Assembly (NCBI GenBank): GCA_009778375.1
Contig: WRJW01000213.1
Location: 1 to 18,959, forward strand
DNA: 18,959 nt
Source of the DNA: Bacteroidota bacterium
GTDB taxonomy: Bacteria > Bacteroidota > Bacteroidia > Bacteroidales > UBA932
Direction of reading: 5' to 3'
This document shows, piece by piece, positions 7,091 to 13,964 of this stretch; the first letter of the stretch is position 1, and each line of letters starts with the position of its first letter. The position numbers and the translations under genes are program-made. The notes beneath the pieces were generated by a model. It ran no database searches, had not been told where the DNA came from, and saw only the letters and a program-made list of their open reading frames with translations.

Positions 7091-8080
7091 ATGGAAATCG
7101 TGCTCAGCGGCATCCGCTCTACCGGTCATCTACATTTGGGCAACTACTACGGAGCCCTGCGCAACTTTGTAAAGATGCAGGATCAATACAAATGCTTCTT
7201 TTTTATTGCCGACCTGCACGCTTTGACCACCCATCCAAAATCTCAGGATTTTCACGCCGGCGTAAAAGCCATTTTAGCCGAATACTTAGCGGCCGGATTG
7301 GACCCCGAAAAAGTGACTCTTTTTGTACAAAGCAACGTGCCCGAAATATCGGAACTCTACGTTCTGCTCAATATGATCGCCTACAAGGGAGAGTTGGAGC
7401 GCACCACTTCGTTTAAAGACAAAATCCGTGGACACGAAGAAAACGTAAACGCCGGCCTCCTCACCTATCCGGTATTGATGGCCGCCGATATTTTGATCCA
7501 CCGCGCCCATAAAGTCCCCGTGGGCAAAGATCAGGAACAGCATTTGGAGATGGCCCGACTTTTTGCCCGCAGATTCAACAATCTATATGAAACTCAAGTG
7601 TTTATAGAACCACAAGCCTTTAATTTCGGCAGCGACCTGCTCAAAATTCCGGGTTTGGACGGCAGCGGCAAGATGGGCAAAAGCGAGGGCAACGGCATCT
7701 TTTTGATAGACGACGAAGATACCATCCGAAAAAAAGTGATGCGTGCCGTCTCCGACAGCGGCCCCACTGTGCCAAACAGCATCATGCCCGAATCGATTCA
7801 AAATATCTTTACCCTCCTAAAAGTGGTATCCACTCCCGATACAGTTACCTATTTTACAGATAAATACAACGATTGTACCATCCGCTACGGAGACCTTAAA
7901 AAACAATTGGCCGACGATATCTGCAAACAAATCAATCCCATCCGTGAGCGCATTCAAACCATAACCCACGACGGCGCCTACCTCCGGTATGTAATCGAGA
8001 AAGGCACCGCAGAAGCGCGCGCCAGCGCCCAAGCCACCCTGAAAGAAGTCCGCAAGGCAGTCGGTTTCAAATCATTTTAA
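7091..8080 (+). CDS. trpS: Tryptophanyl-tRNA synthetase
   Basis: Class I aminoacyl-tRNA synthetase charging tRNA-Trp. It has 329 residues, the normal bacterial length. The HIGH-like signature is HLHLGN (13-18) after SGIRSTG, and the KMSKS loop is KMGKS (K194-S198) in the context DGSGKMGKSEGN. The segment GELERTTSFKDK and the dimer-region sequence LTYPVLMAADILIHRAHKVPVGKDQEQH are typical of TrpRS. The frame is open upstream to 6809, but that part overlaps aroA in antisense and lies upstream of the promoter. The first residues at 7091 (MEIVLSGIRSTGHLHLGN) match a standard TrpRS N-terminus. dnaG follows after 6 bases, so the two are probably cotranscribed. Confidence 0.98.
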   Translation: MEIVLSGIRSTGHLHLGNYYGALRNFVKMQDQYKCFFFIADLHALTTHPKSQDFHAGVKAILAEYLAAGLDPEKVTLFVQSNVPEISELYVLLNMIAYKGELERTTSFKDKIRGHEENVNAGLLTYPVLMAADILIHRAHKVPVGKDQEQHLEMARLFARRFNNLYETQVFIEPQAFNFGSDLLKIPGLDGSGKMGKSEGNGIFLIDDEDTIRKKVMRAVSDSGPTVPNSIMPESIQNIFTLLKVVSTPDTVTYFTDKYNDCTIRYGDLKKQLADDICKQINPIRERIQTITHDGAYLRYVIEKGTAEARASAQATLKEVRKAVGFKSF

Positions 8081-8086
8081 TCCTAC

Positions 8087-10075
8087 ATGATCGACCGCTC
8101 CGTCATCTCCCGTATTGTGGACACCGCCCAGATTGTAGAGGTGGTGGGCGAGTTTGTCACCCTCAAACGGCGCGGAGCCAACTATATGGCCTGTTGTCCT
8201 TTTCACAACGAAAAGACCCCTTCTTTCTCCGTTTCTCCCGCCAAAGGAATCTACAAATGTTTTGGCTGCGGCAAAGCCGGAAACGTGGTGGGTTTTGTAA
8301 TGGAGCACGAACAGCTTAGTTATATAGAAGCCCTTAAATATTTGGGTAAAAAATACGGGATTACCGTTGAAGAGGAAGAAGACAACCCCGAAGCTCAGGC
8401 CAATCGCCTCAGGCACGAAGCCATGATGAGCGCATCTGCCTTTGCCCAAAAGTACTATAACGACGCCCTTTGGAACACACCCATGGGCAAAGCCGTAGGA
8501 TTGAGTTATTTTAGGGAACGGGGATTTACAGACGCCATCATTCGAAGTTTTCAGTTGGGTTTTGCCCCCGACACGCGAGACGCCTTTTCTAAAGCCGCCT
8601 TAGCCGCCGGACATCCACAGGATATTTTGGTCGCCACCGGTCTCTCCATCCTGAAGGAAGCCACCCCCGAACAACCCGAACGCCTTATCGACCGCTTTTA
8701 CGACCGCGTCCTTTTTCCCATCCACTCCCTGAGCGGTCGGGTGATTGCCTTTGGGGGACGTACCCTGCGCTCCGACAAAGCCCTCTCCAAATACCTCAAT
8801 TCTCCCGAAAGCGACATTTACAGCAAAAGCCGCTCCCTCTACGGACTCTTCTTTGCCAAACAGTCCATTACCCGAAGCCAAAAATGTTATTTGGTCGAAG
8901 GATACACCGATGTACTCTCTCTGTTCCAGTCGGGGATAGAAAACGTAGTGGCTTCGAGCGGCACCGCCCTGACTACCGATCAGATCCGCTTTATCAAACG
9001 CTTTGCGCCGCAAGTTACCGTCCTTTACGATGGAGACGAGGCGGGCATTAAAGCCTCCCTGAGGGGGATTGACATGTTGCTCGAAGAGGGTTTACAGGTA
9101 AAAGTTATCCTTTTTCCCCAAGGCGAAGATCCCGACTCTTTTGCCCATAGCCATTCCCCAAAAGAGTTGCTCGATTTTTTGAATCAATCGGAACAAGACT
9201 TCATTAGCTTTAAAACCAATCTGTTGATTAAAGAGGGTGCCCGAGATCCTCTGCGACGCGCCCAACTCATTAACGACATTGTACACAGTATTTCGGTAAT
9301 TCCCGACGCCATTACGCGGTCGGTCTATATGGAGGAGAGCGCCCGTCGTTTGGGGATAGAAGAGGGAATATTGGTACAGGAGGTAGCCGCCCAGCGCCGC
9401 AAACGCATTTTTGGGAATTACCATCGAGAAGTCTTGCCCGAAATCGAACAACACCCGCAGGCCGCTCTTACTCCCGTTCCCTCCTTTATTACCCAAACCT
9501 ATTGCGCCACCGCCGAAAAAGAACTCATCTATTACCTCCTCAAGTTTGGCCAACGTATGCTCTTTACCCGAAACGACCCCGAGCACAGAGACGCTGACAT
9601 TACAGTTGCTCAATACATTACCGCCGAACTCCGCAACGACGAACTCGAATTTCAAAACCTCCTCTACAAAAATATTTTTGACGAATACAGCCGGATTGTC
9701 CAACCGCCGGTGCCGGAAGAGTCTGACCTGCAATCTCCCGACCTCGAACACCAAAAATACTTTATCAATCACCCCGATATTGCTGTGGCCGAGGTGGCCC
9801 TCGAACTCTTGGACGAACGTCACCCCATCACCATCAAACACTACCGCGACGCCATGGAACCGGAGGAGCAGCAACTTTCGAGAAGCGTTCCCAAAGCGGT
9901 ATTGGTTTATAAGTCAAAAATTACCGGCGAAGCTTATCAATCCCTCTGCGCTCAATTGGAAAAAGCCCAAGCAGCTAAGGATCAGGCGCAAATCGCTACC
10001 CTCATGGAACAAATCCGCATCCTGCTCCGCATCCGCAATACCTTCTCCCACGAACTCAAACGATTGACGCTGTAA
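8087..10075 (+). CDS. dnaG: DNA primase
   Basis: Synthesises the RNA primers for chromosome replication at the fork, working with DnaB helicase. It has 662 residues. The N-terminal CHC2 zinc finger has ligands C37, H40, C58 and C61 (CPFHNEKTPSF and YKCFGCGKAGN). The central RNA-polymerase domain includes YFRERGF and GRVIAFGGR. The TOPRIM fold follows with E271 in LVEGYTDV and the metal-binding D315 and D317 in YDGDEAG. The C-terminal 200 residues are helical and poorly conserved, as expected for the helicase-interaction domain. The start at 8087 is only 6 bases after the trpS stop and gives the usual N-terminus (MIDRSVISRIVDTAQIVEVV). The gene ends 2 bases from the stop of the converging minus-strand operon. 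Confidence 0.98.
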   Translation: MIDRSVISRIVDTAQIVEVVGEFVTLKRRGANYMACCPFHNEKTPSFSVSPAKGIYKCFGCGKAGNVVGFVMEHEQLSYIEALKYLGKKYGITVEEEEDNPEAQANRLRHEAMMSASAFAQKYYNDALWNTPMGKAVGLSYFRERGFTDAIIRSFQLGFAPDTRDAFSKAALAAGHPQDILVATGLSILKEATPEQPERLIDRFYDRVLFPIHSLSGRVIAFGGRTLRSDKALSKYLNSPESDIYSKSRSLYGLFFAKQSITRSQKCYLVEGYTDVLSLFQSGIENVVASSGTALTTDQIRFIKRFAPQVTVLYDGDEAGIKASLRGIDMLLEEGLQVKVILFPQGEDPDSFAHSHSPKELLDFLNQSEQDFISFKTNLLIKEGARDPLRRAQLINDIVHSISVIPDAITRSVYMEESARRLGIEEGILVQEVAAQRRKRIFGNYHREVLPEIEQHPQAALTPVPSFITQTYCATAEKELIYYLLKFGQRMLFTRNDPEHRDADITVAQYITAELRNDELEFQNLLYKNIFDEYSRIVQPPVPEESDLQSPDLEHQKYFINHPDIAVAEVALELLDERHPITIKHYRDAMEPEEQQLSRSVPKAVLVYKSKITGEAYQSLCAQLEKAQAAKDQAQIATLMEQIRILLRIRNTFSHELKRLTL

Positions 10076-10077
10076 AA

Positions 10078-10629
10078 CTAATACAACGAATACCTGCTGC
10101 TGCTGTCCTTTTCTACCGTCACTTTTTGGTGGTTTCTGCTGTATGACCGTAACGATGATTCATGGAACAATGTCGCTTCCAAAGACTTTATCTGATTATT
10201 GTCCCGTAGAGTCACAAAGCCATGGTCAGACGCTATCATCACCCTGTCTGCCTTAATATTACGTATATCAATGTGTGATTTTTCGGTTACCAAAATGGAA
10301 ATCTCTGATATTTCCTCTATATGCAAAACCGGATGGAATTCCGTATGGGATGCAACAAAAAGAGTGTCTCCCTGCACTTGATACCATTCGCTATTTACAG
10401 GCGCTTCTTTTTCGTGGTAAACCGTCCAGTGGTTCCCTCCCGCACCGTCAATCGAAAAACTGACGCTATCTTGAGCCATGATAACCCAAAAATCGGGAAG
10501 CGCATACTCTGTGGTTGTAAAACGGTTGTCGCTTTCATGCTCATGGTGTTTGGCATTTATGAACATCCCCAAAGTACCTCCGGCGACAGCCACAAAAAAG
10601 GCTGCAATAATATAATTACTTATTTTCAT
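10078..10629 (-). CDS. Small membrane-anchored protein, possibly DUF2807-like beta-helix
   Basis: A 183-residue protein that I cannot assign firmly. It begins with one hydrophobic segment (about residues 6-26, YIIAAFFVAVAGGTLGMFI), followed by a charged His/Glu-rich stretch (KHHEHES) and then a soluble part rich in beta-strand-forming repeats (SEISILVTEKSHIDIRNI, ADRVMIASDHGFVTLRD, SLEATLFHESSLRSYS). The periodic I/V-x-I/V pattern resembles the DUF2807 putative adhesin/auto-transporter head domain common in Bacteroidota, but this is a visual impression. It is the last gene of the ABC/GntR operon: its start overlaps the GntR gene by 14 bases, so it is probably translationally coupled. Such proteins often sit beside GntR-ABC modules, suggesting an envelope-stress role, but no function is shown here. 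Confidence 0.7.
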   Translation of the reverse strand: MKISNYIIAAFFVAVAGGTLGMFINAKHHEHESDNRFTTTEYALPDFWVIMAQDSVSFSIDGAGGNHWTVYHEKEAPVNSEWYQVQGDTLFVASHTEFHPVLHIEEISEISILVTEKSHIDIRNIKADRVMIASDHGFVTLRDNNQIKSLEATLFHESSLRSYSRNHQKVTVEKDSSSRYSLY

Positions 10630-11002
10630 AGAGTTGATTATTTTTGATGATGGTGATTAATGGCGCTAAATCGGTCTCGTTTAACTGCAGTACGCGAATC
10701 TTTTGGATAAACTCCGGTAGGTCGTCCCTAAAAAAAGCCTCTTTTTCCCTTTTTCGGATGATCTCAACGGCCTTTTCCGATACAAAAAATCCGATGCCCC
10801 GTCTGTTTTCAAATACGCCCGATTCATCCAACAAGGCGTAGGTACGCAATACCGTGTTGCGGTTCACTTCAAATTCGGCTGCTAATTCACGCACCGATGG
10901 AATCTTGTTGCCGATCTTTAATCGTCCCTCCAATATTTGGTGGCATATATTTTCTGCAATTTGCAAAAAAATGCCTTTGGCGGATTTAAAATCTACACTC
11001 AT
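10616..11002 (-). CDS. GntR-family transcriptional regulator, YtrA-type
   Basis: A 128-residue repressor-like protein. Residues 8-77 form the GntR winged helix-turn-helix: IFLQIAENICHQILEGRLKIG, then PSVRELAAEFEVNRNTVLRTYALLDESG with the recognition helix around 44-58, and a wing ending GIGFFVS. The remaining 50 residues are a short helical tail with no large effector domain, which is characteristic of the YtrA subfamily that usually controls its own ABC transporter operon. Its start overlaps the permease stop by 4 bases and its end overlaps the next gene. The palindrome upstream of the operon (12633-12654) is the natural candidate operator. The inducing signal is unknown; in characterised YtrA relatives, cell-envelope antibiotics are typical inducers. 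Confidence 0.92.
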   Translation of the reverse strand: MSVDFKSAKGIFLQIAENICHQILEGRLKIGNKIPSVRELAAEFEVNRNTVLRTYALLDESGVFENRRGIGFFVSEKAVEIIRKREKEAFFRDDLPEFIQKIRVLQLNETDLAPLITIIKNNQLYENK

Positions 11003-11784
11003 AGCGTCTTCTCCTTTAATTTATAATAGGCTAAAGGAAAGGCTGTCAACCATACGCAACAAGCCATAACAAAAACATAAATCTCGACAAGATACAACCC
11101 ATTGCCCGTTTTGTAGTCCGGTATATGAATCATAAAACCTTCAGTTTCCGAAAAAAACAGATGCGAAAGCCCAACCATGAAACAATACCACAATCCAAAT
11201 GTACAAAAGAGTACCAATACGCTCTTTACAAAGGCGTAGCGTTTAAAAAACAGACGTAAGGCAAACAAATAGAATCCAATGGCAATAACAACCATCCAAA
11301 TTATCAAAGGGAGTGCCATATCTTTCCACAACATAGCATACCTAAAGAGGTCAATAACCACCTCTTTGGATTGGGCGGCAGCAATGGCTAAGGCAGTCCA
11401 ACGGGCTAAATGCGCATCTATCCAAAAAATCAGCAGATAGCACAAACTTCCCAACACTACATAAATCAAGATTTGGGCCAATAATTTCTCAAAGGACGAA
11501 GCCGGCAACAACAGATAATCAGCGGTGGTGGTTTGATGGTTGAATGGCTGAAAAGCGCTTCCGGCAAAAAATCCCAAACCTATTAATCCAAACATGAAAA
11601 CAGTAATATAACCACTTGATTCATAATGCGTTATGCTGCGCATAGACATCAACAGCGCCAAATAACCCACCACAAAGGCTCCAAGCAGGATAATGAGATA
11701 ACGCTTGCTATTCAGGCGTAAATCGGAATTTAATAAGCCAAGCCAGCGCTTCGTATGATAAGAACGGTGTAAAGGGGTATTCAT
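10999..11784 (-). CDS. ABC-2-type transporter permease subunit
   Basis: A 261-residue integral membrane protein with about six hydrophobic segments, at roughly 29-48, 58-78, 101-122, 156-178, 187-210 and 231-253. The sequence between segments 2 and 3 (TTTADYLLLPASSFEKLLAQ) resembles the conserved cytoplasmic loop of Bacteroidota ABC permeases found next to YtrA regulators. Its ATG overlaps the stop of the ATPase gene by 4 bases, so the two subunits are coupled. It should form the membrane pore with the ATPase, probably as a dimer, in an exporter; the substrate cannot be deduced. Membrane topology is by eye. Confidence 0.87.
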   Translation of the reverse strand: MNTPLHRSYHTKRWLGLLNSDLRLNSKRYLIILLGAFVVGYLALLMSMRSITHYESSGYITVFMFGLIGLGFFAGSAFQPFNHQTTTADYLLLPASSFEKLLAQILIYVVLGSLCYLLIFWIDAHLARWTALAIAAAQSKEVVIDLFRYAMLWKDMALPLIIWMVVIAIGFYLFALRLFFKRYAFVKSVLVLFCTFGLWYCFMVGLSHLFFSETEGFMIHIPDYKTGNGLYLVEIYVFVMACCVWLTAFPLAYYKLKEKTL

Positions 11785-12602
11785 TTTGCATCCATTTTAT
11801 GGTTAATAATCGCATTAAAGAGGAGTTCCCAATCAATGCCTGTCTCTTTTTCTCCCTTAGAGGGACGAACCACGCGGTAACCCATCGGAGAAGACTCCCA
11901 ATAAACCGCATCGGAACAGTGCGAAAGATCTAAAACCGTTTCAAATTCATACTTTTGACCTATTCCGGCGCAATGATCCCTAAAGATCATCTTTCCGTGA
12001 TCGATCACCGCCACTTCGTCCATAATGGAATCCACATCCTTTACCTGATGGGTAGAGATCAATACCAACTGTTCGTCCGAAATCGAACCCACCATTACCT
12101 TGCGAAAGAGGCTTTTAGAGGGTATGTCCAATCCGTTGGTAGGTTCATCCAACAGGAGGAGTTTGCAGTTGCTGGCCAAGGCAAAGGCAATGAGAAACTT
12201 TTTTTGCTGACCGTGGGACAATCGATGCAGGTGGTCGCCGGTTTTGAGTTCAAACGATTCAAAAACAGTTTCCAATTTTTCCCTGTCAAAAGAGCGGTAA
12301 AGCGGAGTGATCGCTTTGAGGTAGCCCGCAATGGACATTGAGGGTAAAGAGAAGGTTTCCGGAATCATGTACACATCTTCCAAGAAATTGGGGTTACGTG
12401 TAAACGGTTGGTAGCCGTTTACACGTAACCATCCCTGTTGTGGCTTCAACAGTCCCGCCATCAAGCGAAGCAAAGTGGTTTTTCCCGCTCCGTTTTTCCC
12501 AAGCAATCCCACGATTTTTCCCTGCTCTATACTCAGCGAAAAGTCGTCAAACAGCGCGGGGCGCTTGCCGTAGTGAAATGTTAAATGTTGAATGTCAATC
12601 AT
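11781..12602 (-). CDS. ABC transporter ATP-binding protein
   Basis: A 273-residue nucleotide-binding subunit. Walker A is GKNGAGKT (35-42), the ABC signature is LSHGQ (128-132), Walker B is LLLLDE (148-153) followed by PTNGLD, and the H-loop histidine is H185 in ISTHQ. The last 70 residues after the ATPase core may contact the permease. This is the first gene of the four-gene operon, and it begins with MIDIQHLTFHYGKRPALF. Codons 58-71 coincide with a perfect 16-bp inverted repeat, an unusual feature described separately. A palindromic candidate operator lies 31 to 52 bases upstream of the ATG. The gene diverges from the DUF4143 ATPase. Confidence 0.96.
   Translation of the reverse strand: MIDIQHLTFHYGKRPALFDDFSLSIEQGKIVGLLGKNGAGKTTLLRLMAGLLKPQQGWLRVNGYQPFTRNPNFLEDVYMIPETFSLPSMSIAGYLKAITPLYRSFDREKLETVFESFELKTGDHLHRLSHGQQKKFLIAFALASNCKLLLLDEPTNGLDIPSKSLFRKVMVGSISDEQLVLISTHQVKDVDSIMDEVAVIDHGKMIFRDHCAGIGQKYEFETVLDLSHCSDAVYWESSPMGYRVVRPSKGEKETGIDWELLFNAIINHKMDAK
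12392..12430 (-). repeat. Perfect 16-bp inverted repeat with 7-base loop inside the ABC ATPase gene
   Basis: The left arm GGTTACGTGTAAACGG (12392-12407) and the right arm CCGTTTACACGTAACC (12415-12430) are exact reverse complements, separated by TTGGTAG. The message would form a 16-bp hairpin with loop CUACCAA about 170 bases into the coding sequence. There is no U-run after it, so it is not a standard terminator. It encodes a region that is normal in homologues (LRVNGYQPFTRNP), so it is not an insertion that disrupts the protein. Confidence 0.9.
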
Positions 12603-12614
12603 ATATAATTAGTT

Positions 12615-12654
12615 TAGTGGCATAGATACATAGTGGCATATACAAATATGCCAC
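12615..12654. promoter_or_regulatory. Candidate GntR (YtrA-type) operator: palindrome plus one extra half-site
   Basis: GTGGCATAT (12633-12641) and ATATGCCAC (12646-12654) form a perfect 9-bp palindrome around ACAA. The 10-mer TAGTGGCATA at 12631-12640 is repeated exactly at 12615-12624, 16 bases away, giving a third half-site in direct orientation. The cluster sits just upstream of the ABC operon. It overlaps a near-consensus minus-strand -7 element (CATATTTG, 12643-12650) and adjoins another (TTCCTTTG, 12654-12661). This is the expected place for autorepression by the GntR protein encoded in the operon. Binding is inferred. Confidence 0.6.
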
Positions 12655-12708
12655 AAAGGAAAGAAGAAAAAACGAATGGTGCAAATTATTCGATATAAAA
12701 TTTTTTTA

Positions 12709-12716
12709 TACTTTTG
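12709..12716 (+). promoter_or_regulatory. Promoter -7 element of the DUF4143 ATPase gene (TACTTTTG)
   Basis: TACTTTTG is an exact TAnnTTTG match following a T-run. Transcription would begin near 12722, just ahead of the first copy of the 20-base repeat, leaving a leader of about 55 bases. No clear -33 TTTG is seen at the usual distance. Confidence 0.55.
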
Positions 12717-12730
12717 CGGCAGCATAGGTC

Positions 12731-12781
12731 AAACTTTGAATTATCATGTATTTTCACGCATAAACTTTGAATTATCATGTA
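12731..12781 (+). repeat. 20-base direct repeat; second copy carries the start codon of the DUF4143 ATPase
   Basis: AAACTTTGAATTATCATGTA occurs at 12731-12750 and again at 12762-12781, a period of 31 bases, with no mismatch. Both copies contain an ATG. The ATG of the second copy (12777) starts the ATPase gene. That of the first (12746) opens a five-codon frame (MYFHA) that stops inside the second copy. GCATA precedes each copy, but with four extra bases (GGTC) before the first. It may be a duplicated regulatory site or a leader peptide arrangement. Confidence 0.85.
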
Positions 12782-13916
12782 CAGTAGAAAACAATTATTC
12801 TTAGGTTCCGAGCAGGAAAGTCTTTTTTTATGGGGCGCACGGCAAACGGGGAAAAGTACCCTTTTAAAAAAACTTTTTCCAGATGCGCTGTGGTTTGATT
12901 TGTTGATCTCAAACGAATACAAGCGACTGAGTACAAAACCGGATATTCTTCGCGAAACCGTTTTGGCCAATCTACACACAACTCCTGTAATTATAGACGA
13001 AATACAATTAATACCCGATTTGCTCAACGAGATTCATTGGCTCATAAGCAACCATGGCGTACGGTTTATCCTAAGTGGCTCTACTCCGCGTAAGATCATT
13101 CGGTCGGGAGCAAATCTGCTGGGAGGGAGGGCATTGAGGTATGAACTCTTCCCTCTTGTCAGCGCCGAAATTCCCGATTTTGAACTCATACGGGCCATTA
13201 ATAACGGACTTTTGCCACGCCATTACGACGCAGCTAATGCGCAAAGAATGATCTCGGCCTATATTGGGAACTATTTACGAGACGAGATTGTTGCCGAAGC
13301 GCGTTTGAGGAGCGCCGGAACTTTTGCCCGCTTTCTCGAAGCGGCCGCCCTTACCAACGGCGAAATGGTCCATTATACAAACATCGCCGCCGATTGCGGG
13401 GTAAGCGCTACCACGGTAAAGGAGTATTTTCAAATCATGGAAGATACGCTGATCGGGAGGTATCTACCCTCTTTTCAAAAACGACCAAAACGACGGGTAA
13501 TCACTGCCCCAAAATTTTACCTGTTTGACGTGGGTATTGCCAATAATTTGTTGGGGAGGGGAGTTTTAAAGCCGGGAACAGAATTGTTTGGTAAAGCGTT
13601 TGAACACTTTATTTATCAGGAAATTTACGCGCATAGCCGTTATACTCAAAACGAATACCCCGTCTATTATTGGCGCACGGCTTCTCAATTAGAGGTTGAT
13701 TTTGTATTGGGCGACCACGAAGTGGCTATTGAAGTAAAAGCCACCGAGCAGGCTTCCGACAGACATTTGCGGGGATTAAAAGCCTTTGCCGATGAATACA
13801 CGGTAAAAAAGGCGATTCTAATCAGCAACGACCCCCGGCCGCGCCTTGTGGGGGATATACTTATTCTTCCTTGGAGGGAATTTTTGGAGAGGTTGTGGGG
13901 CGGAGAGGTTATTTGA
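12777..13916 (+). CDS. AAA-type ATPase with DUF4143 domain
   Basis: A 379-residue protein of the large prokaryotic ATPase family with an AAA_14 ATPase followed by DUF4143. Walker A is GARQTGKST (20-28), Walker B is VIIDE (D74, E75), and a sensor-like serine lies in FILSGSTPRKI. A winged-helix-like region follows at about 200-235 (YTNIAADCGVSATTVKEYFQIM). The C-terminal part has LEVDFVL (E306, D308) and AIEVKA (E319, K321), the spacing seen in PD-(D/E)xK nuclease-like folds. The function of the family is not settled; it is common and patchy in Bacteroidota and has been speculated to act in DNA or toxin-related processes. The gene stands alone, diverges from the ABC operon, and has an unusual repeated leader. 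Its stop codon overlaps the -33 element of metG. Confidence 0.9.
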   Translation: MYSRKQLFLGSEQESLFLWGARQTGKSTLLKKLFPDALWFDLLISNEYKRLSTKPDILRETVLANLHTTPVIIDEIQLIPDLLNEIHWLISNHGVRFILSGSTPRKIIRSGANLLGGRALRYELFPLVSAEIPDFELIRAINNGLLPRHYDAANAQRMISAYIGNYLRDEIVAEARLRSAGTFARFLEAAALTNGEMVHYTNIAADCGVSATTVKEYFQIMEDTLIGRYLPSFQKRPKRRVITAPKFYLFDVGIANNLLGRGVLKPGTELFGKAFEHFIYQEIYAHSRYTQNEYPVYYWRTASQLEVDFVLGDHEVAIEVKATEQASDRHLRGLKAFADEYTVKKAILISNDPRPRLVGDILILPWREFLERLWGGEVI

Positions 13917-13942
13917 GGCTTTCAGATTTTTTCCTACTTTTG
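13912..13942 (+). promoter_or_regulatory. Promoter of metG (TTTG, 19-base spacer, TACTTTTG)
   Basis: TTTG (13912-13915) and TACTTTTG (13935-13942) are separated by 19 bases, the best full match to the Bacteroidota -33/-7 consensus in the window. Transcription should begin near 13948, with a leader of about 17 bases. The -33 element overlaps the stop codon of the upstream ATPase gene. Confidence 0.75.
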
Positions 13943-13964
13943 CAACTCAAAATTTTGAACAGAT

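Noticed and set aside
9411..10067. 218-residue alternative plus-strand frame within dnaG
   Set aside because: Low-complexity Ser/Thr/Pro/Asn-rich translation typical of a shifted frame, inside the DnaG C-terminal domain.
12603..12776. Possible mobile-element end or attachment site in the gap between the ABC operon and the DUF4143 gene
   Set aside because: The repeats are explained better by operator and leader structures; there is no transposase, tRNA end or target duplication nearby.
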